Part shown: one piece after another, positions 38,701 to 52,600 of the stretch | Layout of the letters: each line of letters starts with the position of its first letter | Position numbering within the stretch: position 1 is the first letter of the stretch | Assembly (NCBI GenBank): GCA_029721515.1 | Contig: CM056553.1 | Span: 9,126,349 to 9,190,348, forward strand | Reading direction: 5' to 3' | Origin: Synanceia verrucosa | Lineage: Eukaryota > Chordata > Actinopteri > Perciformes > Synanceiidae | Length of the DNA stretch: 64,000 nucleotides | Made by a program: the position numbers and the translations under genes | The notes under the pieces: generated by a model | Seen by the model: the letters and a program-made list of their open reading frames with translations, nothing else | What the model was told of the DNA's origin: nothing | Databases searched by the model: none

Positions 38701-40619
38701 CCTTACAAAGACCTGTGTCAAGTTTAACTCTGAAATTTCCCACCAGCGCGTCTGTAGCGGAAAATGAATTACGAGCACAGCAGGTCTGTCGGTGATAGAC
38801 GATTATATCACTGCTGCTGAGGGTGTGTGGATGTGTTTGAGTACATGCTAGGATGTGTGTGCTTACCTCTCCTGACATGTCAGGAGCCAGAGGGATGAGG
38901 GGCCACAGGGAGGAGTAGATAATGAAAAACACCACCCACAGGCCAATGCTTCCCCAGATGGCGATGTGACTGAACTGATGGTGGAGAAGCAGAGGACAGC
39001 ATTGTTTACACTCATGATTTAGCTCTGATAACTTGGGGCATCATTTCCTTTCATTATACTCTGTTATTCATTGCCATTTTTATAATTTGGGCAAAAATGT
39101 TCACATTGAGTGGTTTCTAGCAACTTGAAGGAGTTACCATACGATGCATTGCATTTCACTGAGTTTACAGTTACACGCTCAATGGGAAAGAAACCATAAA
39201 GAGACTTGGAGATAAGAAGAGGACGTAAAATATGTCACAAGTATCGGTGGTCATATAAAATGCGGGAGCTGGAAAGAGACAGGTTGAGAGAGGATTGAGC
39301 CGTATACTTACCATGGTCCAGGATGAGGTCTCAAGGCCGGCTTTAAGACAAACTGTGATGACCACAAACTGTGGAGACACAAATCACACTGACATTAAAC
39401 CAAGACCCTCTTCAATTCTGACAAAACTGGTCACGGAAAGTGCATTGCTCATCTTTTTTGTGTCACATCCTGTGCAGTATGAAACTGGAAAATATCTCCA
39501 GACGAAATCAAAGGCAGATGAAGGAAGTCCAGCTGATATTTCTTCACAGAACAGTTTAACACAGAAATACGGCTGTCAAGAAGATTGGTGCACTTACTGT
39601 GTAAACCATGTTGCCTAAGAGGAGATAGTCTGGAGTTCTTCCGTTGCCAAAAACTGTATCTGTGAAGGGAATCAACAACAGAAGCTTTTAGAGCCCAAGA
39701 TAACTCTTTTCAGCTCTTGGATTTCACATGGAGGTCCATTAGGTGATCTAGAGAGTAAACAACCAGACAGCACGTGGCATATGTTTAGTACATCCCAGTG
39801 TGAACTTTGGTGTAAAACACTCCATTAGAAAAGTGGACATGGGAAAGTGAAGTGAAAACCACAGTCAAGTGCTGCTTCTCTTACAACCCTGAGAGACGCT
39901 GGAATGTTAATTCTGTCTTTTGCAGCTATTAGTGTTTCTATGAAAAGCCATCAGTAAGACTGAAAAGCTGAATTGGTACGCATTAATCATGGTCAGAAAT
40001 TAAATGTTCTGGATCGCGCAATGAGAAAGAACATGACTGTTTTTGACAAAATGCTTATTTATTCTGCCATTAAACTGGAATTCACCCTACTGAGAACTCT
40101 TTTCCTACAACAGAGGTTAGAAGAATTTCCTAAATGAGTAAAACAGAAATTAAGTGTAAATTAAACACACACACTGCTCCAAACTGTCCTGAGAATAAAA
40201 TATCAGCACTGTGCAACTGCCAGTGAAGAAAGAAAGAGAGGCTCCCTTTCCCTTTACTTCCGGCTGGTCACATGTCTTGTGTGCGCTGAGGCTTTGCTGA
40301 CAGCCTGTCAGTCAGAGTGAAGGGGCTTGGCGCCTTTGTTTGGAGAGCAGGCACAAGCTTGTGTGGTCCTCCGCTCTGGCCAGCCAAGACTTAAGCCACA
40401 AGATCCCCATTCTCACTAGCGCACAGAAACCTTGCATCTTAATGTGCACAACTGACCTTACATCTTTACTGTGAATCGTACTGATTGATCGATAAGTCTG
40501 TTTTCATAAAAAGGCATCTTTTGCACTGAACAATCACTGGAAAGTTTGTATCTGTTTCTAAAAAAAATGTAGTAAATAACTGCATGCAAAGGCATTTCAG
40601 CAGGTCATTGTGTGCTTGT

Positions 40620-40659
<40 letters not shown>

Positions 40660-43600
40660 TTCTTGCCGGAGCACACATGTTTGTAATTCATGACCGGGTT
40701 GAAGAGAGAAGTAATTAAGACAAAGTATGTGTGTTTGACTGTCCTCCCTCTTCATCCACCGAGTCCACCGAGGACTGTGGTGGAGTCTCTGGGAGCTACT
40801 TACCATGCTGGAAGGCTTTAAGGGGGAACCAGAAGAGGATGACGGAGTGGAAGAGGCCGTTCAGACAATGGGCCCAGAAGACCTGCAAAAAGAAAAAGAG
40901 GGGAGAAAGATGGAGGAGGAGGACGAGAGAGGTGGGGGTGGGAGGCAGGAGATTCAAAGAAAAAACAGGGAGACAGGGAGAAAAAAAAAGCATGAGAAAA
41001 GGGTGTGGGGGGCTCCAGCCTTCCAAGTGACCCCTGACCTGGGCCCTTTGTGCCAGCCCAGCGCTAGGCTAAGTGGCGGTTTTGTCGGGGCCTCCTAGCT
41101 GAATGGCCACCCCGCTGACAGACACGTTGTATATCCTGTGTGTGTTATGGGGGAGAGAGAGGCTGCTGAGTGTCTGCACAAGCAGTGAAAAGCAAGTGGA
41201 CAATGTCAGTGTGCAGGTTTTAACTTCTAGTTTCTTTATTTTTAAAAGATTAACTCGTATTTCACAGAATCACAGAAAAAAAGCATAAGAAACAGTGATA
41301 TACATGTCCTTGCCTCAACATATATTAATGTTATACAAGATTAATATATGTGCTGTTAGTGTGAGGGTTTCCTCCTATTACATTTCATTAGGCTGTGGCC
41401 CTTTCATGTGAGTAGATATAAATGACAGGTGAGTTTAAACAAGCAGAATTCAGTCTAGAAACGCACACAGAGACACTGACAGGTCTGACAGAGATTAAAC
41501 TGTTTTTATGGTAATTATTAAGGGTCTGGAAAATCACAGTGTGTACCGCAGACTACGTGTGTGTCTGGGTGTACGCAAGCATGCAGACTTTGGATGAGTC
41601 GTTTAAATCAATATTCCCACTCCAAAACCACCTTGTTTCAAATTTACATTATGCAACAGTAGAGCCAAACAAAACACTAATGGGCGATGTAGCATGAAAC
41701 AGCCGTGAAATCTATTCTGCCAAGAAACGCTCCACATTTGTGCCCCCTTTTCCTCCCTGTGCTGACCCAGACGCCGCCGTGCTACTTCTGAGAGCTGAAA
41801 ATTCATCAGAGCAAATGGCTGACGGTGGAAAAATAAAAACAGAAAAAACATGACATTTTAATCTTTGGCCTCTTTTTAATCATCGGCACTTGGCAGACAA
41901 CACGTTAAGAGACTCGCTTTCTTTTCAACAGCTTCAGCAATTCTGTCAGTAAAACATAAAACAGCATATTTGAGACACAGTGAACACCCTGAAAGTCTAA
42001 ATTTTGTGGGATTTCCACAGGTTTGAGTCATTTTAGAATAACTATTAGCACTGCTGTGCACCACAGGGTTATTCTGAAGAAGGAGAGGAGCAAAGCAGGA
42101 CAGGGTACAGTGAAAGGAAAGTCTTGTTTAGACTTTGTAATACACCTTGGCCTCTGTGGCACGACCTCCTCACCTTTCCTATCGAACAAACAAAGTCCCC
42201 CCCAGGATTACCTCACCCTCCCACTGCGTACACAAAACCAAATACGCTGAGCGATGGGTGGCTCAAACCAACCCCCACCCCTCTAACTCAGCGGTCAAAT
42301 GTAGACTTAATTATCACTAATGTTACAATCACATCATGTTTATGCCAATTAGCCTCCCATTAACAGACTCAGATCTCTTTCACCTTCCTCCTAAACCATC
42401 CCATTCCTAAAACACCAAGGGGGTACAGACAAGCCCTAGTTTCCCATTCCTAATAATGAATGCTAATGAAATCAATAAATGTTCATAATCATTTGTCACA
42501 GTGGGATCCTCCCTTTCACCCTCTAGCCAGCCTGCTCTCTCTTTTTTCTTTTCCTTGTATCCCAGCAAGTTGCTATAGGGATCCTCTCCGAATGAATGCC
42601 CGGTCTGTGCTGTAAAGATTCTGCCCTTTGTGGAACTTCTAATTGCCAAAAAAAAAAGCATGAATGCCGGTAATTAATATTGAGCCAAATATTTCCAGAG
42701 CTGCCCACCCCTTGCCATTTCCTTTTGAACCAGTGAAGAAAGAAGGGAAAGAGGAAGAAAAGGGAAAAGAGCTGTAAAAGAGGTGATAGTTGCTGGTAAA
42801 CTACTGTAATTACAAAGACCACATGAAGGGGAGCCTGGTTTATTGAAGTGACTCAACGGTCAGGTATATGTAGTTAAAAGTAAACGGGTGGCACAGTTGA
42901 AGCCACGCCTCAAGCTCCTAACAGCCCCAGTCACTCCCTTCTCTCACCTCAACACAAACAGCTTTAATTCACAAAGACAGTATCTGTTGTGTACAAAGGA
43001 GCCAGGCGTGCAGAAAGACAGGCTTCGAGGGGCCAAATTCCTGCTGGATTTTCTCGCCTCGCCTCGGGCCAGCTGCAAGGAAAATATCTCAGGAAAAGAG
43101 TGAACAAGCCAGCAAAAACAGCCTGCTGACCTGGCCGAGTCATCATTTATGGGTCTTGGAAAATGTGGCCCAAACAAAATTGAGGTTCATTCGCTTTCAA
43201 CTATCAGATGTATACTTTTGTGATCTTTTTTGGCGGAAAAAGGTAATGACGTTTTCAAAAAAGTTGATTATGTGACCTTATTAATAAAGGGAAAATCCAT
43301 CCTACAACAGAAGTTTTGTGAGTTTTTGTGAGGATCTTCAGTATAAAGTATAACTGATGGACAGCTAATATTCAGTTAATCATATGATGAGAAAAATGAT
43401 GAGATTTTGTTTTGGAGACATTTGGATTTGACTCTAATAGGCCAGATCTAAATGGGCTAGTCCCTCATTACTAATAAATATTGTATCAGTAATTTAATTG
43501 GTCAATCTGAAAACTGTAACAGAAGCTAGTTGTCTTTGCTCAGTAAAACTGCAGAGGGAGACTCATTTCACACATCCAGTGTGGTCCTGGATGGGTTAAA

Positions 43601-46600
43601 CTCAATCTGACAGCTTTGCTCTGAGAACAACCAACTCCCTCACTTAAACAAATTGCATAATTTTCCGCAACAAACACTGTCACACAATGACAGCACACTC
43701 TTCTCCCTCCTTCCCCCTGACTCTTTCTGCTGCATCCCCCAACACATCTGACCTTCCCTGCCCCTGACCGCCATGGCCAATGCGTCTTTAATCCACCTCC
43801 ATGCTGAGCTAACCAGGTCACCACGCCTGTGATGAGGGTCCAGGGCTCTGGCTCAGCATGGAGAAAGGAGGAGACATCTTTATTACCAGTGGGGGAAAGC
43901 TAACGGACAGCCCCTGTGACCAGACAGAATAGGTTAAGCCAGGCAACAACTGGAGACCCTCTGACTGCAGCTGCCAGGTCACTGTGACAGGAGACGCATC
44001 AGTCCTGAACAACAACATGACTGTAACATCCAGTGTCATTACTTTGAGCTTAATTGGTTGTAAGAGCTGCAACATTCAACCTCTCTGTCTGTGTGGTGGA
44101 GCACAAACTTCACTCTCAGTTTCAAATGAGATAATGGAAAACTACTACTACCTTTGTACTCCCCTTTTAGACCCTAACACAAAAATACTTCCAGATACAG
44201 AGCCTAAACAGGAAGTTAGGCCATGGCAACAAGATCCAAAAACAGGTTTGGAAAACTACTGCCTATTAACTGAATACTAGTTCCTTACTCAATTAGCTGA
44301 CAATATTGCACTAGGTTTTGAGAAATCTGAGCAATCCATATCAAGAAATGATGTTATTTCATAAAGCAAATTAGTCACAGTAACACAACTAATAACTGTG
44401 TCGTAATCTTCACGTGGGCAAATAAAGAAGGTGACTTGTTACCTTTGTATTGAAGCCCATTGCATTCTGAGAGGTTTTGTAGAGTTCTGGGTATTTCAGC
44501 ATGTTCTCTTTCCTGCAGGAGCGCTCAAATATTCCCAGGGTGAGAGGAGGCAGAGCAGTGAAGATCTGCATTAGAAAAACATCAGCGGTAAATTTGAGAT
44601 AAAACCAGATTGTTTCACACAAATATTTACATTTTCAACAAATGAAAGGCAAACAAATGATCACCTCCTTTATTGTTTTGAACTCAGAAGTGATGACATT
44701 CAAATATTTCTTGTCTAAAATATTTTAATTTAGTGTTGATCTTGGGAACAGTTTGTGTGACAAAATAATCTCAAAAGGTCTACGTGGTAACTTTTTTGTT
44801 TAGCTTTCAACCACACCTCACTGACCACACATTCTCCCTCTGTATTAAAAGAGGAAATATTTATGCATCCGAAAGCCAAAATCACTTCAAATCTGCAAAT
44901 TCATAAAACGACTGTTTATGCACATTAGATGACTCTAGTGTCTATCGTTACTTGTCATTTCAGTCTCAATCACTGCCACCATCTCAATATGTGACATTTA
45001 GTATTAGCGCACCTTGTTCCCCATTTCACTCATTTCACATCACTGAAGCCTACTGACTTAAACCCCTTCAGTCTGTTCATATGTAAAATGCCTCCCCAAT
45101 GAACATCTGTGACATTCTGGACCCAGAAGCAGGTATTTAAGTCAAACTAAAGTGCAATTTTCTTAGGGTGTTGTGATGTTGCTCTGTGTAGCAGCAGCTG
45201 CTGATGGAGGAGTGATGGTATTGTGTAGGTCTGTTGGTGTGAGTTCGCTGAAACTGGAGTGGGAGTCTGCAGGACCAGCAGGCCACAGGACATGCTCCAC
45301 TGGGCTCTTTTCATATTCAGAGCCAGGCCCAGGAAGATCTCCATGGAGGGGTGGATTCAGCCCACTGCTTCTGACAGACTCCCACTGAGCCAGAGGAATT
45401 CCCTCAGTTTCTGGATAAAGCGAACCCCTCTTCCCACCCCCCAAAATACAGTACTGGATCTAAAGGTGGTGGTTTATCATAAAATGAAAGCAAGAGGCCG
45501 GGCTGTGGAAACATCATTCTTACTTGGTAGTTTGACTCTCCTATAGATCACATCCGTTTGGGGCCAATCAGCAATTCACTTCACTTCACACTTCTCTCAT
45601 TAATTTTTGTTTATTGAATTGAGTTGATTTTAATAAACAGTTTTAAGTTACATATCAAATCCTTGTGGTCTTAAGGGCATGCTATTAAAGATCAGACTCA
45701 CGGATGCACATGTTTTACTTCTACTTAATTCATGACAGATATGAAATATGAGTTCATTAGGAGTGGTCCCATTGTAGAGCCCTGTGGGACCCCCGACATC
45801 AGCAGCCCGCTCAGTTGTTGCTCCGTTCCTCCTATTCTTTTTATCATTCAAACAGAGCTGCCCCTGCTAACTACACTCTTTGGGCAAGAAAAGTTGTTGT
45901 TCTTTCGTATTCAGGCCATCATTTAGAGCACAGAGGGAATACTGACTTGACAACAGGTCATAAATAATGGAGACATTTTTAAAGATGTTGATGACATAGT
46001 CACGCAACAAAGGGATCAGTTTTGGGGCACCACTGCAAATCAGTTGTATGTCAGAGAGCGGCAGGGTAAAGGAGTAATGGGCTCTTTAGAGAGTAATCTT
46101 TCTTAACACTCACCACGTTGTATAAGCCGATGCACCAGCGTTCAAACAGGATCTGGCCTGAGAAGCCATTGACGAACGCGAACCAGATCTAAGGGAGACA
46201 AAATCACACAAAAAACAAGAGTTAAACATGATCGCTGATCAAATAAAAAAAAAGTTGAATCCATTCACAAACCAAGATGACAAGAACCATTTATCCACCT
46301 TCTTCTCTCTTTCCCATACTGTCATTTTAACCAATAAGGCACTTTTGAATTTGATACTGCAGGCTTCGCTTAAACTAGATAATGGAAACACTACATCTCT
46401 GTAGTCGGTCTAAATGTACTTACAGTATATGCTTTCCATTAGTGATGTGAGGGAGAGTGGTTACCATTATCTGATTTGAGACGGGTTCACTGTGTCTACA
46501 AGCTAACAATTCATTTCTCTCTCACACTACATTCCTCAATGTCTTATGACAACTTTAGAAAGAAACAGTAGGGTCTCTTAAGATATGAAAAACAGAGTGA

Positions 46601-49600
46601 ACAGCTCCTGCTAATATATCTTTAAAATCATTGGGTGATGCATCAGACAATAATGGTCATTTTGAAAGTAAAGCGGGAATTATAAATGTTTTCAATGAAT
46701 TAACAAAATAACTAAATGCTCTTACAGTACGACTAATGTGGGTTTTTTGAAGTGCTGACCTGTGATCATCATGTCATTAGTCTAAGTTAGCCAGTTTTCA
46801 GGAAAGGCAAAGAGAGGCCACAACAGGACAGTGACAGTGGGAAAGTCTAAACCACCAGATGCCACTTCCAAGATGTAAACTGCCAAGTGGATTCATCACA
46901 GGATTATCTACAAACACACATCAAGCCTACAATTTCCCTACTTGATCCACCTGAAGGCGAGTGGGTGACAGACGAGGTTAGTTATGGGGGCAGAGTTGGT
47001 GCTGCGGACTCTAAGTGATGGAGACTTTGATATATTGTGTCAGGATTCAGGAAAGAGAGACGAGGTAATGTAAACCACATGCTGGGTGGAGACGTATCTT
47101 GATTAGTCTTTTTCATCTGAACAAAACAATGCGTCAAAGATCAGGACAAAAGCCAGGTATTATAAATGAACTATATTAACACACTAGTATTTAAGAGGAA
47201 AAATGACCCGTGTGACTTTATTTTACTGTTGTAAAGCAGATATCCTGGAGAAAAACTTAGTTTGAAAACTTGCTTGAATGCTGACAGTGAATCAGAGTTT
47301 GACACTTCATGGTCCAGAGCCGGCACTTGGTCATGCCAGATCTGTCAAGAAAACATCAGGGGTGCTGTGTTTTGGCCATGGCCAACCAAGCATTTCCTTG
47401 CTTCATTTAACTTCATTATGAAGGCATGAACTGCTACAAATTCTCAGACTGGGACAAGCCTATTTGAAGGCCCCACCCGCCTGCTGCCATTCTCTACATG
47501 ACCACTAGCAATGTGCCTTCCCATTTAATCGTGTAAGCATATGCATGAAAACAAATGTCTGTCAGTCACCCCCACCCATCACTCCCTTGGTGAGGTGGGG
47601 GGTGGGCGCCTATAGAAGAGGCCTGTGTTTATGTGTGTGCCCCCAGTCCCTGGCCCCCACCTCTCCTCTCTGCCACACCCACCCATCACAGATCCAGCCC
47701 TCCTCTCCATCAGGTGCACTCTACCATGATGTTGATTCTTTTACAGGAAGGGGTCCTGTTTATTAATTCACTTGGGATGTTCACTCTAATATGAGGCCCT
47801 GCAACCATGAGAATCAGGAGATGAACTAACAGCACATTTGTTGGCAGTTTGAGAATAGTTCGAGGTGTTTTGGGGGTCTTAGCTTGTTGAAAATACATTC
47901 AGATGTCGTTGCTATGGGTTAGATGAAGCCTGAGCCATGAGGTTGGTTTAACCATTAGTGTGGCTCAAGCAATGATAACGAGAGGCTAGCGAGTAGGTCA
48001 AACTGCTGAATTAATTACAGCTTTGCCCAATGAGAGGCTCTGGGCTCATATATTGTTGTGCTAAGTTAAAAAAGGCTCCTATTCATAGCATGTGGTAACT
48101 GCCTGTGTGTGAGTGTTTTGGCCTGGTCCTTGGGGTCCCAATAGCTCCTCTCTCTTTCTCCCTCTCCCATCTCTTGAGGGACAGATGCATTGATTTGCTC
48201 ATTAGAGGAAGTACCAGGCAGGATTTTCTTCCCCTTTTCTTCTCCTCATTGAGTGCCACTCAGCGAAGGGGTGTGGCTGGCCTCTCTCCCCGACTGCACA
48301 TCATGAAAAACAGTAATGGAGGGAAGCGGGAGCTGAGAAAAGAGGGATTGGGCAGCGGCTAACCGATAAGAAGACTTCTTGCATATTCATCAGCGAATCA
48401 AAAATCACTGATACCAAAGCAGCTCTGCAAGGCGTTGTCTAGAAGAGGCTATGGGTGGGTGGGGCGCATGACATTTGTCCCCAACAATGTGAGTCTTGGT
48501 ACTCTTAGGTTAAGTATTGCAGAATTGCAAATGGAATTCATACACAAAGCAAGCAAAGAGTGAAGAGGGATGTAAAGAAGGAGCTGATAAAAATGCTGAA
48601 AATATGTGGAGCTATAAACATAAGCTGCCTCACAATGCCAGGCCTGGCCTCTGTGGTTTCATTCAGCGCTCACTGGTCGCCGAGCTTTGCTCTGCAACTC
48701 TGAGCCGCCTCTGACTACACTGAGCCGCCCTGAATGAGCTTTCATGTAATTGCCTCATAAATGCCACTTGTCCATCAGCCCCCTCTGTAGCACCCTGGCA
48801 ATGTGTCAATCAAAGTTGAGTGGCCAGCTGGATCGGCCATTTGAATGAAGCTGCTATGGCTTCCTTTGGATAGGTCTCTTAGCTTGAATGAGGCTGAATT
48901 CAATTCTTTTCACTCCCAGTCTTTATTTAATGGTGTAATTTGTAGCAAAGTAGGAGTTATGAATCCTGCTCAGTTCGTCAAGCACTGGGACGCATTGTTT
49001 GAAAAATATTTGAGTAATTACAAGCGCCTTTTTCAATTAGACATTTAAGTAGCCATGTTTCAAGCGTGATCATGGTTGAACTGTTCTCTAACTGATTAGG
49101 AGAAAGAATGCAAACCATAATCAACAGCATGGAGAAAGCCAAAGGAAACACTGTGAAGCAGTTCCAGTTGTCAGTCAATCACCCACCGTAGGGACAGCCT
49201 TACTTTATGACCCTCAGAGAGTCAAAAAAAACCCAGACTGATCCTACAACTGTTCCAGGAGCCTCGGACTAAGTTTCGCTCACATTCATATCTTCCACAA
49301 TAGCCGCTGAATTCTTCACCCTCCTACTCTCTGTCTCTTAAAAAGAACCAAAGACCCGGTGGAAAGAGAGGGAGATGGAAAAGAGGCTTAAACACAGAGT
49401 CTCCCAGTTCTGGCATTCAATGGTAACACACACTGTACCAGACAAAGGTGCAGCGAACAAAAAAGTTAAAATTCCCGTCAACATCCTTGATTCTCTCCTT
49501 GCAAGGTAGCCTGGGAGTCGAAGAGAAAAACATGCAAGCACAAAAGTAAACCTATTAGTGCAACAAATGCAGCTTTTACCATACCCCGGGGTTGCTGGTG

Positions 49601-52600
49601 TGTTACATGTCAGGGTCTTACAAAAAAGGGACATTTGAAATATTGAAGCTGCCTAAAAGTGAAAAATGTCCTATTATCTATTTGAATCCCCTGAAGGAGT
49701 GTAGCACAGGGGAAAGGGGGAGTTGTGTTTTCAGAGAGCAACAAAAGGTGTGCTAGAAAGAAGCTCGCCCTACAGACAGAACCATGGGTGTTATGTTGTA
49801 GGAAAAGCTTTAAAAGGGAACCTGGTATGTTTCAAAGAGCAGTTCTTGCCGGATGCAAAAAACGGATAAAAAAAATGTTAACAGCAATTGTGGCAGGATT
49901 CAGGAGGATAAAAGACGGGTTTGTACAGTCTCGAATTTTTATAACATATACATTAGAAGTTGTGCCACCTCTGTTAGACTTCAACAGTAAACAACTTTAA
50001 CATCGTTAAATGAAAGAAATTCAACATTCGAGCACAGATGTGCTGTTCTTGCTGACAGAAAATTCAGTTAGCCGCAAACTGAATTTTATTTTTGGATCTA
50101 CATTTGCGGCTGGTATTTTACCTTATCTGGAAACTGGTAGCATGATCAAACAGTTGCAGTTACTGCCTGGAAAGAGACTGAGTACCCTCTTTCATTTCAG
50201 GTCACAATAAGCCAGGACGCAGACACACTGGAATGTAAAAGGTAGTCTACTGATTCTCCATGGTTTATAAACTGGTATGAGATCAGAGGTCAAGTGTCAC
50301 AGAAAGAAGATGAACAAGAGACAGTTTTAAAGGGCTCATATTTCCACGACAGGTTATGTGGTGAACATAATTCAAAAACATGTGGCTGATCCCTTTTTTT
50401 TCTTTTTACCGCTGCATAGTAGGAGCAGGGCGCACTCTCCAAACTGTCCTTTTTTCACAACAAAATGCAGAAGATGCATATAAATTACTTGCTTTCTAAG
50501 GCTACTGGGCCTCTTCAAACAACAACACAAGTAGAGAGCGGGGGGCATTACTTTAAATGCCTGAATAATTTATTTTCCTTTTGTTCTGTTCTATTTGTTT
50601 GTCCTTACTTGTCTTGTTTTATATGTTTAATTTATGATGTTTGGTGAAGCCAAAGAAAGTTCTCCACATTGTAGCCGATAAAGTTCCTTTCCAATAAAGC
50701 ATTTAACTTAAAATAAAAGCTCATTTTATTCTTATGAGCAGATGGCCTAAGATTTGCAGGGTAAGCAGGATAAACACAGTACAGTGGTGTATATATTTGT
50801 AGTGAGGGACAAACACTCAGTCGTGACTTTGTAAGAGGACACAAAGTTGCTGCTTCTGTCAGTCAAGTGCACGCCGCCGGTAGATCAAAACCTCTGAGCA
50901 CTCCCGATGATAAAGCTTCTGCTGATAGGAAGCACTTAACCTGTCTGGTCATTTTTGGTTGTTGCTCTGGACCTGCAATCAGCACGGGGTCTGGTATCTG
51001 TCAAATGCCATCATCAAACCTACCGCACAACAGGTCGATGCTGTGAACCTTCCTATCCATCAGCCTTTGATTTACTAGGAGAGTATAGACACTCACTACC
51101 TGCTCATAATTCTCCATCAACACAGTGAAACCTAATCAAAGTAATGATCAAAGATGTTTTAATTCACTGTTTTCACTTTGTCATGACAAAATTCTCCTGT
51201 AGAGGTCCCGTGGTTCAATGGCAAATCATGAGAACATTTTTTTTGTAAGCCATTTAACAAATAGATAATATTTTTGTGACTCTCAATATTTTAACTCTTT
51301 GAGTGTCATTGAGTGTCATCAAAGTGTTTTTGCAGCTGGTTGCTGATCATGGTCTCCCACAGCCCGTGAGTAATTTTGGGGCTTCTATGATTTGTCGTCA
51401 GGACATAAAGAGACAGTATATGCCACAGAGATCAAAGCAAGAAGTGGAGACGATCAAGATTAGAGAGGAAAATGGACAGATTCTGGACAAAAAGTGGTGA
51501 GTTTGGTGAAAGTGGCCTCAACTCCGGATAAAACAAGAACGGAACAAGGTAAAAACAAACTTTTTTCATGATGAAATAGAGAGTCTCGATTTCATTTGAG
51601 CTACTTTGTGTTTTCAGAGACATGGTACAAAATATACTGTGGGTTTAGAAATATGACTCAAAATGGGCAAAAAACGCTGGCACAAAGCACTTTTGATTTT
51701 AAAAAATGGCTGGCACTCAATGAGTTAATAAATATGATCACATATTGATCCTGAAAAAAAGCTGTGATAATTTCCAAACTATTGTTTTGCTGTTAACAAC
51801 TTGCAAATATGTTTTTTTTGTGTTTTTGTTATTGCTAAGAATGTCTTTATCTGTAATGAATTATAGAAAATTACAGCATATCCTGTATCTTCTGTCGCAG
51901 GAGTTTTTGTGTTTTGTTGTTTCCATGTTTCGTGATTTGGGAAAGGTGAGGATCTTCTGTATAGAACAATCTAGAGACTGATTGGACCCTGAGTGACTTT
52001 AAAACTATGGTGAAAACTGTTGATTGTAAATGTTTTATCTAAACAAAGCCCATAGATTTTAATGTCAAATCTATTGCCACTTTTATGTCAATTGTTGAAG
52101 AATTGTATTGCTGATATTCTATTTTTTACATCACTTGGGCAAACATGGTTAAATAAAGGCTATAGATAGATAGATAATTATAATAATAATAATAATATGT
52201 AATCCTAGGGGCAGAAAAAGAAATGGGTTCATTGCAGGTGAGCCTCACGATTATTCAAGCAGGCTGGATTAATATTCCAAGGATCCAATAACTGGCAAGG
52301 TTTTCTGAAAGGCAGACATCCAGATAATTAGGGGTAGTTTCCCTCCATCACTGTGTGTGTGTGTGTGTGTCTGTTTGTTTGTGTATATTCTGTCTAGGGA
52401 CGTCAAAACTCAAGCTATTCGCCCAGGAGCAGTACCAACTGGCAGGTAATGTGAAGGGCCAGTCAACAGAAACACAAACATGGAAACTCTAACAAGGAAT
52501 CTTTGCCTTTACACCTAATCATGCTGTGTGGAAAAATCTCAATGCTTTGCATTCAGATCTGATTTACTGCACGACTCTCAGTCTCGAGAGCTACTTACCT

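Larger units (their letters stand above)
30753..38866 (-). other. atp8a1 large intron J-K
   Basis: 8.1 kb, the second-largest region between coding exons after those near exons D-E. It contains a possible repeat at 31680-31900, a CA run at 32735-32788, a low-repeat stretch at about 32,480-33,080 and a poly-A run at 38430-38450. Open frames here (for example 32669-33076 minus) show no homology I know. Confidence 0.65.

Noticed and set aside
45163..45444. 93-codon minus-strand ORF in atp8a1 intron E-F
   Set aside because: Proline-rich but without homology or splice support; likely chance.
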